Part shown: positions 1-12,104 of the stretch, piece by piece
How positions within the stretch are numbered: the stretch's first letter is position 1
Layout of the letters: each line of letters begins with the position of its first letter
NCBI GenBank assembly: GCA_018287875.1
Contig: JAGVVL010000022.1
Span: 3,658,001 to 3,722,000, forward strand
DNA length: 64,000 bases
From: Nigrospora sphaerica
Lineage: Eukaryota; Ascomycota; Sordariomycetes; Amphisphaeriales; Apiosporaceae
Reading direction: 5' to 3'
Program-made: the position numbers and the translations under genes
The notes under the pieces: generated by a model
The model's input: the letters and a program-made list of their open reading frames with translations, nothing else
What the model was told of the DNA's origin: nothing
Databases searched by the model: none

Positions 1-157
1 CAGAGCAGGCCAGGTGGGTTGCGCTCCCGTCGCCCAGTCTTTGGCCGTTCTCGCTCTGCCTTCGACTCTCGAGTAGGAACATTGGCGAGGGTCATGGTAT
101 TGTTTTGGTTTGTGAAAACTACCGCTTTCTACCTTGGCGGCAACAGGCGACGAAGAC

Positions 158-1675
158 TTATAACTTAATGTTTACATCCAAGTAGTCCAGGCCAACAGCC
201 ACTCCCGTGATCGCTGCCGCATAGCCCATCAAGATACCCATCGTTGCCACCGGCCCGACATCCAACGTCGGTACTGTCATGTTCACGAGCCCAGTCAACA
301 GGTTGGCCACGAGGAAAACGGCCAGGCCGTTGCGGTTAATGGCCCGAAGCACAAGGCTCGTGGCTGTTTGGTACGCCTCCTGCTCGGTCCGCGCATCCTG
401 GGCGTTGTAAAAGGCCGGAAAGCACAGGCTGTCGACGGCGCAAAACATGAAAAGCAGCGCGTTGTTGAGGGCCACCACCCACAAGATGTAAGGCAGGTTG
501 GCCAGGCGCCGCGAGACGTCCAGACCGGCGCCGCGGACGGGGTTGGCCGCCAAGTAGTACAGTCCGGCCCAAATGGTCGTCCATACGAGCATCGTCATCA
601 GCAACGTGTTGCGCTGGACTCCCGGCGTCGTGGTGCTGCGGGGGTTGATCCTGCGCGGCAGCATGTACATGCCGGCGTCCTGACCCGCGAGGAATATGGC
701 GAGGTAGCCGACAAAACTGCATATGCCCTCGCGGTTCATCGAGATCAAATCGGTCCGGGGCGCTATTAAGATGAAGGCCTTCAACTCGGTGCTCTCGAGG
801 ACCACCTGGTAGAGGACGCCCAGAATGATGGAAAGGGCGGCGAAGCTGGGGATAACCTTCAGCGCGCTCTGGAACAGGGCCACGAAGGGCGGAAGGAGCC
901 CAAGCGTGAAGAAGAAGTTCCAGTGCACACCATACTCGGTGACGTGCTCGGCATAGTCGAGCCCCTTGACGCTCAGCAGTCTAACAACCCCAAGCGCAAG
1001 CAGGGGCAGCGAATGGCGGAAAGAGGCCAAGAGCCTCTGCGCGAGCGGCGTGGACCGGCCAGCAGCGCGCTCCTTGAGCAATGGGCGAGCACCGACGACG
1101 CCGGCCGAGAAGACGAAGCTGCCGACGCCAATGTCCATGAGCGAGGTGCCCCAGGTTTCGACCTTGGCGAAGCGGCGCGGGAAGAGGCGGAAGTCGACGG
1201 CGAGGATGGCGATGCACGTCATCATGAGCATGGAGCCGCGGTAGTGCGTCAGGAAGGGCTTCACCGACAGCGCGGGCGCGCGGGCGGCTGCGGCGCCCTT
1301 GGCGGGGGCGGCGGCCCGGGACGGGGCGTTGGGCGGGAGCTTGGGCTTCCTCCGGGGGCCAGCGTGGTTCGGCGGCAGCGCGTAGACGACCAGGATGGGG
1401 GCGAGGAGCAGGCCGCAGAGGAGGCCCGGCGTGGCCGAGTAGAGGGTGACGGCGAGGAGGAAGGCGCACACGTTGAGGAGGAAGTCGACGAGCAGGGCCA
1501 GCGGCCCGTACGGCCGGAAGAAGGACTGCCGCGCCTGCAGGACGGACCATAGCAGCACCGCCGCCGGGCCCACGGCCGTCACGTAGTTGATCTCCGAGAC
1601 GTCGCCGCCCGTCAGGTTAGACACAAAGTCCTCCTTCATCTGCTTGTAGCTTGTCGCGTTCGCCTTGGCCGCCAT
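158..1675 (-). CDS. GWT1: Gwt1 GPI-anchor inositol acyltransferase
   Basis: Single-exon gene of 505 codons. Gwt1 (PIG-W in mammals) acylates the inositol ring of GlcN-PI in the ER membrane, an early step of GPI-anchor synthesis, and is the known target of the antifungal manogepix. The protein is polytopic, with many hydrophobic segments. It carries the family block [20 protein letters not shown] followed by [14 protein letters not shown] (about residues 159-193), and the C-terminal half has the expected run of membrane helices. Length fits the family (yeast protein about 490 residues). The reading frame stays open upstream to about 1816, but that extension has no ATG; the ATG at 1673-1675 begins [20 protein letters not shown], a typical Gwt1 start. 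A proline/alanine-rich loop (about residues 103-133) separates early helices. No intron is needed. The next gene upstream lies more than 10 kb away. Confidence 0.95.
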   Translation of the reverse strand: MAAKANATSYKQMKEDFVSNLTGGDVSEINYVTAVGPAAVLLWSVLQARQSFFRPYGPLALLVDFLLNVCAFLLAVTLYSATPGLLCGLLLAPILVVYALPPNHAGPRRKPKLPPNAPSRAAAPAKGAAAARAPALSVKPFLTHYRGSMLMMTCIAILAVDFRLFPRRFAKVETWGTSLMDIGVGSFVFSAGVVGARPLLKERAAGRSTPLAQRLLASFRHSLPLLALGVVRLLSVKGLDYAEHVTEYGVHWNFFFTLGLLPPFVALFQSALKVIPSFAALSIILGVLYQVVLESTELKAFILIAPRTDLISMNREGICSFVGYLAIFLAGQDAGMYMLPRRINPRSTTTPGVQRNTLLMTMLVWTTIWAGLYYLAANPVRGAGLDVSRRLANLPYILWVVALNNALLFMFCAVDSLCFPAFYNAQDARTEQEAYQTATSLVLRAINRNGLAVFLVANLLTGLVNMTVPTLDVGPVATMGILMGYAAAITGVAVGLDYLDVNIKL

Positions 1676-4600
1676 GATGACGAAGGTATGGGACGGCGTT
1701 GGAGGGGGAGGGGCGAAGCGAAGAAATGTGCGTAGGGACGAGTTGGCACGCAAAGGCGGGGGGACTACAGGCGTGAAACCCGGAAGGCCAGAGGCATCGC
1801 GCTGCCGGAGGCGCAAAGGGGTACGTGGCGCGACTTGTCGTGATGACAGGTGGTAATGCGACAGTTGAGAGTCAATGTGTCGGGGTCGACGTCGAGGTCG
1901 GGGTGGAAAACGGATAAAAGGCGAGCTGTCAGAAGCTCCAGCTGTTCGTTTAGTTGGTGCTGTTACAGGCCCTGCGCCCGGGGAAGCTATAGCCTACCAA
2001 TCAAAGCTCGTCTCTTATTGCAAGCGATGTGGGGTCCGACAACCGCAACGACAATGGGCAGCGACAACGATATCAACTCCCACCTGGAAGCCTGGGCAGC
2101 CAAGGGCGAGTGGGTACAAACCATGGATAGCGCCGTATAGGCCGCGGGGTTTGAGAGCCAAGGAAACGAGTAGTGATTCTCAGAACACCAGCTTCGCTGG
2201 GGGCTTTGCATCTTGTAACAGTGGAGAGTGCAACTTCCACCTGCCCAGGGAGGCAGGTACACTTTCATTTCTATCGAGGTTGGGGGCAAGCAATAACTTT
2301 CAGTATGGCGATATGTAGAAAAGCCTTCAGTTGCGTTGTAGCATATCGGTATCGACCTCTTCGTCGCTTGAGGAGCTTGGAGTGGCAACCAAAGATGTAC
2401 TCACACCTGTCCATCTCAACGCCATGCTTTATTCCATGTTGGTGGCTTATGAGGACCGGCCTTACTTTGACACAGCTCGCGGATTCCAATGCCCCTTTCT
2501 GCCAAAGTGCCACCCTGCTTGTTGCTTTATTCCGAGTTATGCTTGCTGTAGTCTGGCCGCTGCTCTTTCATGCGGGGATCTGAAGCCAAAGTGACTACCA
2601 CCAAGAGACGACTTTTCGTTTGTACAGGGCCTCGATCCATATTCTACCTATCAATAACCTGAGACCTCCCATTGAGGCCGAGGCAATGGAGCATCTGTTC
2701 ATCATCAACATCACAGGTCTCTAGCTGCAAAGCCTGGTACATGGCAAGCGATGATCCACACAGCGGCAGCTTCTTTACTTGGAACTGCACGATGATAAAC
2801 ATGTCCAGGTCCATGGCCAGGCCCCTCCTCCCGCCATTTCAGATAGGTTGCATACCGGGCAGAAATGGGGTTTTGAAAGTGACTCGCAACGACTCGGATG
2901 GCTCCCTAGCAGTTTCATTGTCCCCAGAAACATCCCTGGTCTTGCCCACCCCCGTCTGCACCAGCCCTCGCAACAGAGCCCGGCGCAGCTATGATCAAGC
3001 CATGGTACAAAGCCTCGGTAGACGAGGACCTACCCCGGGGTACATTGTGTCGCCTTGGCTGAGAAAAGGGAGTACCAACCCGCGTATCCTTTTATAACCA
3101 GGGATTTCACTGCTGTTGACCCTCACTCCCTAATATGGCCTTCGTAAACCTGGCCTCCCCAGACCATATCCAGAGCAAGTTGCTTACGGAAAGTCTTGCC
3201 CTGATCAAACGCGTCTTCAAGACTGACGAGCTACAAGCCATATTGCCAGCCACGACGCCGAGGACTGCCCGAGGCGCACCTGTCACCACCTCGAAGACGG
3301 CTCAATGACGTGCAGGCACACGGGGCCCTCTCCGCCCGGGTGGTCAACAGCAGCCCCGGCCCTGACGGGGCGGTCCCGAAGAGAGACGCAGCAGCCACGC
3401 CGATTCGTGAATCCCCGGCGTCCTCTCCCAGCCTACCCGCAGAACAGGGTGCTGACCGGTGCGGTAGACCTGGCGTATGCGAATGCGTTCCTGCCTGTCC
3501 TCGCCCTCTTTCTCATGATGAGCCACGTGAAAATAGGGGATAATCTATCTCCCGATGCCCCGTCCTGAGGCCTGGCCCCACACGCTGAAGTATGTTTATA
3601 CCGACACGGAAGAGTTGAGCGATGCCGGGAAGGAAAACATCTCGTACCTGGCGGGTAGGGTTTGGGTGGCCCCGTACGAACATTGCCGCAATGCAATGGA
3701 GCTTTCTTGGGCCAGCCACCAAAGGGAACTTTCCTTGCCGCGTTTGGGTTCAGCGGACTGGCGTTTGTTTCTTCGTGGCACGTACTGGAATGTAACCATT
3801 TGTAAGCCACCTCCTAGAATAGGTCCACGTCGGGTAGCCCGCATCGCGATCGCCACGTGACTAAGTCTTAATGCGATTAGGAACATCAAAGCATGGCCCA
3901 AACATCCGATCTGTCATCTTTCCTGGTGGCGCTCATAAGATTTATCTCGGCCAGTCTTGAATAGAGGTGCTCGCTACTCAGAGTCTTAACGGATCTTGAG
4001 GGATGGCACTTACACCCAAGACCTGGCTCCATACGACGATAACTAGACACCGGGATACTCAACACTTCACCGTGTACCTACAGACATCCCGTGGAAAGGC
4101 GGGCTCCTGCAGGGTAATATTCCCTGGTGCTAGCAACAGTCTATGAATCACTCAGGGTTCTTCAACATGGCAGACTCGACAGTACCGTCCCGCAGGCGAG
4201 ACTTGTGCGCACGACTAGCGACCTGATTCGGACTTCTACGCACCGGGCCCACGACTGGGCCAGATACCGAGCTGTGGCCGGGCGTGTCTGTCGGGAAACA
4301 CTAGAAAGTATCCCGTCGGCACATGCTAGGCGGGACTATGAGGAGCGACGTGGGTGCGGGCAAATAGCTGGATACTGTAGGCATGTGGCCAACCGTTTTC
4401 ATGGTAGAGCTGTCGCTCAGTGGACTGAGGGTGGCTGACATTGGAGAAGAGATAGACCAGATACTCGAAGCCTGGCTTGAGCCTACTGAAAGGCCCAGAA
4501 AGAACGTGATGATACTGTAAGGAGTATATCGTCCGGCAGGGGTCGTCAATCCCCCTCTTTTTGAGTTTACCTTGCATCTCAGCTGACGCCGTCATTCCCC

Positions 4601-4779
4601 ACCAACCCGGGCCAGAGCCGGACCCGCATCGTCGCCAACCCCGTCGATCACATCGTGAACTCCCTCATGAGCAACAGAGTAACGAGGCTCCCACCCAGCT
4701 TTTCATCAAACTGCATTATAACGAACAATAAGACAGAAAATTTCAACAAGTAGCGGAGAAATATCTCCACTCATTTACA
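1676..4779. other. Gene desert, part 1 (GWT1 promoter side)
   Basis: About 3.1 kb between the GWT1 start and tRNA-Arg. Only short overlapping frames on both strands, with no recognisable domain. The first few hundred bases must hold the GWT1 promoter and leader. One short coding-like frame (3134-3307) is listed separately. No repeats or transposon hallmarks were recognised. Confidence 0.5.
3134..3307 (+). CDS. Small coding-like ORF, 57 aa, possible relic
   Basis: ATG-initiated frame of 57 codons ending in TGA, starting MAFVNLASPDHIQSKLLTES. Codon choice looks more like the neighbouring real genes than the flanking noise. The first 40 residues could form amphipathic helices ending in KRVFKTDELQAI, which loosely recalls the first helix of SAP-type DNA-binding modules seen at the N-terminus of PIAS/Siz proteins. 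The rest of a SAP domain is absent and no RING continuation was found downstream. It could be a first exon, a pseudogene remnant or chance. No function is assigned. Confidence 0.2.
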
Positions 4780-4863
4780 GGTCCGTTGGCCCAATGGCAA
4801 GGCGTCTGACTACGATCGAAGGATTCTATCAGGAGATTCTGGGTTCGACCCCCAGGCGGACCT
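4780..4863 (+). tRNA. tRNA-Arg(ACG) with 12-nt intron
   Basis: Folds as a full cloverleaf: acceptor GGTCCGT with GCGGACC (4856-4862), a three-pair D stem around CAATGGCAA, anticodon stem TCTGA/TCAGG, and T arm CTGGG-TTCGACC-CCCAG. The segment between the anticodon-stem halves is 19 nt: a 7-nt loop carrying ACG plus a 12-nt intron after position 37, the canonical nuclear tRNA intron position. A T run (4873-4876) just downstream fits RNA polymerase III termination. It decodes CGU and, through inosine, CGC/CGA. Confidence 0.93.
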
Positions 4864-4928
4864 ATACTTACATTTTGCCTCTCAAGAGGACTGATATGCT
4901 AAAAATTCTATACCCCAGGAGAATCTGT

Positions 4929-4973
4929 AGATTGTCTTTCGCCCCCCTAGGCGGACTTGTACCTTTATTTTGC
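4929..4973 (+). pseudogene. Degenerate copy of tRNA-Arg 3' half plus flank
   Basis: This 45-nt stretch aligns without gaps to 4834-4878, the variable loop, T arm, 3' acceptor strand and first 15-16 bases downstream of tRNA-Arg(ACG), at 31 of 45 positions. The shared core is AGGCGGAC, and both end in ATTTTGC. The offset is 95 bp. No acceptor partner or anticodon arm is present, so it is a tRNA fragment and not a gene. Confidence 0.6.
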
Positions 4974-7900
4974 AGCCCGGGAGGTTGTTAGAAGGTCGTG
5001 CTATTTTTTGCCCCATGTACGTACGTACGTATATACATATATATGTATGGGTGGATGGGTCAAAGTCGAATTGCCCATCATCTATCCTCACTACCCCTTT
5101 GCTTCTCGCGGGGGACGATGGGCTGGCTGATAGCACCTCGAGTCGAAGGGACTGACCTTTCACCACCGCATATCCGAGTTAGGAAATGGGCCGCAGTGGA
5201 TTGGCTCCGAGCCAACTCCTCGCGGCCCGGCCTTCCACTACTCAGCCCCCCTCTAAGTGAGGGCGCTCCCTCAAGTATTTTGAGTTGGACGGTAGGCAGG
5301 CTAGGTGGTAGAGGGATACACGCCAAGGGGTCCCTCACTTTGGCTGGGTGGTTCGTACTACTTTCTCTCTGGATACCATCCATACGGCCCTCAGCGCTAT
5401 GCCAGGAGCTTCGTTGCCTAAACGGGAAGCCTGGGCTTCCATGATGTTCGGCTGCTGGGCCAAGGATGTAACCGGCTTTACTGGACTAGACCCTGGAAGA
5501 GTTCCAAATCCACCCAACAGAGCCGCAATCGGCAGGGCACCTCCAGAGAGGAAGGCATCTATGCCTTTCTGGGCCCGTCTCTGAGTTCTCGATTCCGGAA
5601 ACTACCGTGGGAGTCACCAATCAATGCTGAAAAACCTGCATTGAATTACCGTCACCAGGAACGGGTCAATGAGCACCGCGGGCCCCAGGTGGAACCGGAC
5701 GGCAGCGGCATGTTCCTTCTCATGACTATTAGGCTGGAGATTTTGAATTTGTTTTCCCCTCAGGCTTCGATGCACGATAACGGCTGCGATGGGCGCGTCT
5801 GGGCGCATGAAAACCATGACATGCGGCGCCCGAGGCTGGATCCTTGGGCGGGGGACGCCAGATCAGAGTCCCTCCGCCCTTCTTTGTCATCGAGGTCCGC
5901 AAGCTGATCGAGGTCCGGACCGACAAAGCGTCACTGAAACCTGGCCGTTTTCGTACGAACCTGCCCGAGAACCAGGATCCCCAGGCAAAGAGCACAGACC
6001 CGGGATGCCGCGCCCTGTCGAGATATCGATGCCCTCACGATCGGTTCCTCATCCAATCGCGTGCGACGTCCCCTCAATATCAGGAGCTGTCCATGAATCG
6101 TGACTTGGGACGATGCAATGGGGCTCTCCCGTGAGTCGGTCGTTTTGCCACGATCCCGGGCAGCCGAAGCCATTGAACTTTGACCGCCACGACGGCACCG
6201 ATGGCCCGGCGAGATCAAGCAGCCGCGTGCGTTAGTGGAAAGGTGGCAGCAGGCGGGCAGTATCACCGAGTCTCTTGGCCCCGTCCACCGGGTTGGAGGA
6301 CCGGAGGCTTTGGTGTCAACATAGGATACTAGACAAAGAGGAAAGTCCGTGAGATTGTTGTGACCACCGACAGCGCCACTGGGTTCTGGCTCGGGGCGCG
6401 CATTGAGTGCGGCAATCGTCCATCGTGTTCCCGCGTAGAAACCAAAGTCGCCGGGCGCCGGTGACGCTCGGGCGCACGTCACCCGTAGCTTTGAATTTTC
6501 ATCTCCCCTTCCTTCCGGCACGATGGCGACGGCGCGAGCGTGAAACGAGGATGCGAGCCATGCGCCATTCACGGGCACGCACAAGCCACAATAGGAAGCA
6601 GGACATGTGCACAAACGCAGAGTAGTGACTTTATCGGGCGGCATCCAAACCCCGCTGCCATGGCCAGCCCGGCATGGAAGGGTAGCCGCCTCGAGCCATG
6701 GTGCCATGAGCCATGTCCAAATTGGCGATTCCGGGCCGCCCAGTCCCAGACGGCGGGCCAAACTCAGGCCAGTATGACACATAACGCCGTGCAGCCCATC
6801 GCGAGACCCGCACTGCGACCCCAGAACAGGGGAGTTAGTCGGTCGCGCTACCTTGAAACCCAGCGGATGTATAACGTTGACCCAGCCGAGTTCGCTGGTC
6901 GGCTGTTTCCCTCGGCCGGTCGGACGGGCGTCGGCCCGGAGAAGGCGATGCCGATGGTCGCTAGAGCCTCACTCGTTTTGGTAGGGCCCAAGCATGGGAA
7001 GCGGCCAGGAGTCTGCAATTTCCCGTTCCAGCGCTGAGCTCGCATCTGCGCGACGCGGGGCAAATGTACCCTGCACTGACGCCAAGTCGGGATTCAGGGT
7101 CCAGGAACGTGACGTCAGGAGTCGACCGCCAGCTGGTGTGCCGCCACGGCCAATTTACCCCTCGCATGGTCCGTTTCCGACAGCTGAATGCCTCCACGGC
7201 CGCCGCAGGAACCGCCCGCCGCTCTGCTTAGGTACACATCAAGGGCGTGATTCCCACTCACGCTACGACCCCAAGATTTGGTGCCCGACCAAGGAGCAAA
7301 GCCTGCACACACGTGCCCCGTCCGCAGAAGAACAACCCGGGATTTGTTTCGGGGCGAGGAAGTGCCCTGTTTGGATTGAAGAGGTGAAATATGTACCCGT
7401 TGGGTGGGGTGGGATGGGGTCGGGGTGGCTGATGCCGGTGCGACGAGGAACAATGGGCATTTTGAAAATGCCCTCGTCATCAGCGGTGCCGATTCCAATT
7501 CTCCCGGCATCCCCCTCATGGGCATGGCCAACGAGACCAATCCCTCCCCATCCCCGCAGACGACGGAATATGCCATTCCTTTATCTAACGGGAATCGGGA
7601 ACAAAATGGAGGGGGTAGGGGGGCTTGAGTGCGGTCGGATCAGGCAGGTTGGCGAGAAAAGGACGCGGATTGTTCTCTCCGGGCTGGCGATACGGCCGCC
7701 TAGCAAGCGCTAAAAGGTGGGCAAAGGAGAACGGAGAATACCGTGGTCTCATTCATACCCCATTGATTCCATGCCCACGAATCCGGGCATGGGACGGCCA
7801 GGGTCGGCATCAATCAAGATCAGCGCAGCACCGCGTTGCTTTTTTCCTGTCGCGGGACACCACCCAGGCAGGGGCAAAGTGATCGGACCTGCGCGGCCTG

Positions 7901-10900
7901 CGCAACCGTCAGACCGAGTACGACCAGCAAGAATGCCCTGTCGTGCCTATGTTACCCAACAACCGGGCGAACCAGGTCTTGCACTGGCAGGCCTAGTGAT
8001 GAGTAGCTGCGCCGGTCAAGCCTGGCTGCTTGTCTCTAATTGGGCGCCCACGCATACCACTTGTGCACGTCGTGGCAGCACAGTGGAACTTCGCAAGGGA
8101 CGGCCGGTCGTATACTACGAGTACTTAGAGGAGAAGCGGCACTGCCAGGCATGACCAAGTACATACGACGCAGGAGAAGTCGCAATGCCCACTTGGGTCG
8201 TCGGACCTGCCTCTATATAATTGTAGATGGATAGTCGCAAGTAGCGTCCAGACGAGCGGGCTGGCGGGCGCCACAGGAGAGCCGAGCCGCCACCGACCAT
8301 GACTGCCCCGATCCTCGTACCCAATGATAACTCTCGGATGTTAGGCCTCAGCGCTGCCAGGTGACCGACCGGAAGGGCAGATCTTCCCCAGCTGTGGAGG
8401 GGCCGTATGCGGGCGGGAGACGGACTGCCGGCGACATGGTCGACAACAAAAATTGTCCATGAGACCAGATACGAAAAGAGGTGCGAATCCAACGCAGCGG
8501 CTTTGGGCAGACCTTTCCCATGCTGGATGACGAGGGGCGACAGGGGCCCTTGCTGTGGGTTGACGTCGTGAGCAGGGAAGAGCAGAGCCATTCCAAGCCG
8601 TACGAGCCAATGGCGCCTGCAGCTATAGCTGACAACCCCACTGGCATGTCTGGGAGTCTGATCTGGGTCTTGTGTCCGCCGGTGGAGTGCGGGAAATGAC
8701 GCCCGTCCATACGTCATGCCTGCGGCCCAGGACGGCATGCCACGGCGGACGGGGTCAAGAGCACAGCAGGTGACACAAGCGGAATATGACGAGGGGAAAC
8801 AAGCACGGGGGAAACGTCTGCTTACCCGGAGTCGACAAGCACAAATGATGGCCCGTATCGACCTCCGATATATGATCAACCCAGTCGACTTGGAGGGACC
8901 TTTGGGCGGCGCTCTTTGGGCAGTTGGGCTGCCGCTGGTAGTGGAGGGGGCCGTTGCTGCACGGGTCTCGATGGGTATTATTGCGTGGACGAGAAGGGAT
9001 CGGAACGAAAAGAAGAAAAGTGAGGACGGACCGACGGCCGCCGTCTCGTCTGGGCTGGCGTCAGGGCCCAGACAAGCCCATGATGTACATGGTCCCGACG
9101 TTGCAGTCGCCGTTGTACATACGAACCAAGCCAATCCGGGCGTTGGAGAGAAGGGCTCTTTGTGAGGCTTCGCGCATCTGGTCGCGGGGGGCCGATCCTT
9201 GCCCGATAACACGAGCCGGGGCCCGTGATGATGTGCCTGTGCAGGCCAAGTGTGAGCTGCCAGAGGCGACCGGATCAGCCTAGCTTGGGGCGGGTCCCTC
9301 GCCTTTGGGAACGGTTTGCGTGCGTGCGCGCCTGTGTGTGCACGAATCGACAGGCGGGCGGCTGGAATGCGCGGTAGTGATGGACTGTCCTGAGCATGAG
9401 GTTAAGTAGCATGGGATGTTGGATGGCACGTCAGGCAAGCTGGCAGGCGGGCTGGAAGGCTGGAAGGCCCTCAGCTCGAGACGATAGCGGCCTAGCTCGG
9501 GCGTGCTAAAATCATGGCGGCCATAGCCAGGAAAACCATGGGACAGGCCAGGAGCAGGCGAGCTGGCGAGGCAGGCTGATTGGCGGCGCCTGGCCATCCC
9601 TTATGATGAAAGTTATGATGAAACGTGCAACGAGCTGAGTCGCATGCCCTCCTGGCGCCGCGACCGAGGAGGCAGGGCGACCCGCCTGTGCAGCCCGCCC
9701 CAGCGCAACACCATCATCATCACCATCATCGTTCCTCCCCGCTTCCATCATCATCATCACCCTCACCCATTTGTGCTTGACTGGGGTGCGATGTGCGGCC
9801 GTGGTTTGAGACAGCTTTCCCCTGTCGGACGGCAGCGCCACGCCTTGATTCATCCGCCGCCTTCGGGTGTGCCAGCGAGCCAGGCAAGCAAGTTAGCCTG
9901 GCCAAGCCAGGCGTCTAGTGACGCGCGGTTTGTCATCAACATCATCATCCATCACCCATCCGTTCATCCATCGCGCGCACACGCACCCGCCAGCCGTCAG
10001 CTGTATCGTAGACTTCGAGGTCGCATGGGGGAGGGTACACACGGCTTCGACAGGTACCTGCTTTCGGCGCTGGAGGCCACGACATCATCGCACACAGCGC
10101 ACAACCTGGTGATCTACCACGGACTGTGAGGTACCTTTTGTGCTTCGCTCCCTCTGCCGGCCAGCCGACGAGCCGACCGGGCTGGCTTCAACAGGGCTAC
10201 CCGGCCTCGTCCTCGCTCCCGAATCTCTGTCCGCCGCTCTGTCCCCCTCCCGTTAACTCTCTGTATCTGTGCACAATCCGAACACGTCCTGTACTCGTCA
10301 GTCACGATTCCCAGGGCGTGCTGATGGCCCCTACGGAGAAGTAGTCGCCGCCCCCTTACAGCATGCCGTCGCATGGGTCCATCTCAGATGCCACGGGAGG
10401 GGAGTCGAGGAGGCAGAAACCTGCCTCCTTGGGTAGGTGATGGTGAATGATGCGTGCATCCATGGCAACATGGGTAATGAATGTACCTCTCTTTACCGTA
10501 GTACGCTGGGCTGCCTTGGCGCTGCCCCCAACCAGGCTGCCTTGCCTTGCTTTCCTCGTTCCAGGGTGGGAAGTCAGTCAATCGCCGCCGGCTGGCTGTT
10601 CGCAGTCGGACAAGCATCGTCGTCACATTCCGCGCAGGGCTCTCGCCTCACCCAGGTCGTCGTCGTGACAGTTGGACAGGAATTGGAAGCCTACCTAGCC
10701 TCTTCCTACGGTATATGGTAGCTTGAAGTCGCCGGTACTTCCTGCGGGTAAACCCAGCCGAGCGGGCGTTTAATGACCGGTCCGTTTCTCTCTGTCGCTG
10801 GCTGCCCAGGCAGTTTGCCGGACCAGACAGACTTCGTCCCCCCCGTGCCGAAATTAAATAGAGTAGAGAGGGCAGACGGGGTTTCTGGTTTCCTTGCGAG

Positions 10901-12104
10901 GCGTAGTGACACCTACTTAGTTATCTTTCCCTACCTATCTGTGCCTTACCCATACGCCTACTTCTCACTGTGGCCACCCGCCTCACTCATCAACCGAGAG
11001 AGTATACCTACCTCCATACCTACACATCACGTACGTACAAGCCGTGGTTGTCGTTCGTTGTGCCTTGCGTTGCGACAGAAAAAAATACCCACCTTCCCCC
11101 CTTCCAGTGTCTCTCCCGTTCATGGATGTCTGCTGCTGCTACCCTCCCATACCACACACACCCCCCGCGCCGTCGCTCCAGCAGGTATCCTCTTCGCTCA
11201 TCGCGCATTGATTAGATCTGATTTCCGGCCTTGGTTCCACATCCCGTTCGTCGTGTAATTTCTCAGCGATCCATCATCATCATATCCGTATTCCTTCCCT
11301 CAACGCAGCTCAGCCCAGCCCGGCCCAGCCAATTTTCCTTGAGGGACGGCCCAGCAACAGCAAGTAAGTAGCAGCAACAGCACGCAACAGGAAGCAAAAT
11401 ACTGCCAATCTGTACTGGGAATCGTCAACTTGTGCCCCGCCCCGTCAAGCGTCCCCCCCCTCCAATCCATCCATGCGCTGTGCCCGTGCCCGTGCAAGTG
11501 CCAGTGCCTGACATCCACTCATCTCGCTCCCTCACACCCGCTCCCTCTCTTTTCCCATCCATCTTGTGCTGCCGCCACCGCCCACCCACCTTTACCTGTT
11601 CGCCCGCAACCGCACTGCGTCATCTGGTCTCGCTTGGGCTCTAACCGTCTTAAAGAAGTCCCCATTCTAAATCCGGACCACACGCCCGCCCGCCCAGCGC
11701 TCGATCGCTACCTGCATCCTATCTACTCTACTTGTTCCACCAACCGCCCTCTGCAAAATATCCAGCCCGCGCGTTCGAGAACAAAAACAAACCGCTACCA
11801 CTTGCTCCGTCACCGCACTACCTGCATCACTTACTCACGCACCGTTGGTTTAACTTTGCCGGCCAGTAGCGAAAGAGATCCCCAGCCCGTTCTTGCGTCT
11901 TCCCTTTCTGCACCGCCCTGAAACTCTGGTCCGCACCGAAAGCACACCCGGCCGCTCGGAGGCTTGCACCTGGAAAAACGCAAAGAAATCCAGACCCCCC
12001 AAAGGCACAGCAGGGCAAGCAAAGCAAAGCGACTAGGGACGAGACGAAAAAAAAAAGGTTGAAGGAGGCGCTCCCGGCTCGTCACGCTCAGTGACGTCTT
12101 GACC
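4974..12104. other. Gene desert, part 2, and kinase promoter/leader
   Basis: About 7.1 kb with no supported gene. Long open frames occur (for example minus 5931-6782 and minus 8115-9212), but their translations show no domain character and they overlap frames of similar quality on the other strand. ATC/CAT trinucleotide runs occur around 9713-9770 and 9937-9975. The last 1.4 kb (about 10,700-12,104) becomes C/T-rich on the plus strand and probably holds the promoter and a long 5' leader of the downstream kinase. Confidence 0.5.
5016..5049. repeat. GTAC/TA-rich repeat with perfect palindrome
   Basis: Short tetranucleotide run GTACGTACGTACGT followed by alternating purine-pyrimidine sequence. 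Positions 5033-5048 (ATACATATATATGTAT) form a perfect 16-bp palindrome able to extrude a hairpin. It lies 43 bp beyond the tRNA-Arg fragment. Confidence 0.7.

Noticed and set aside
1676..1816. 47-residue N-terminal extension of GWT1
   Set aside because: The extension has no ATG (the apparent start is TTG); the ATG at 1675 begins the conserved Gwt1 N-terminus.
5931..6782. 283-codon minus-strand ORF
   Set aside because: Cysteine/arginine-rich translation without domain character, and comparable frames on the opposite strand; typical of GC-rich non-coding DNA.
8115..9212. 365-codon minus-strand ORF
   Set aside because: Longest ORF in the first desert, but its translation is serine/arginine/proline noise, with open frames of similar quality overlapping it.
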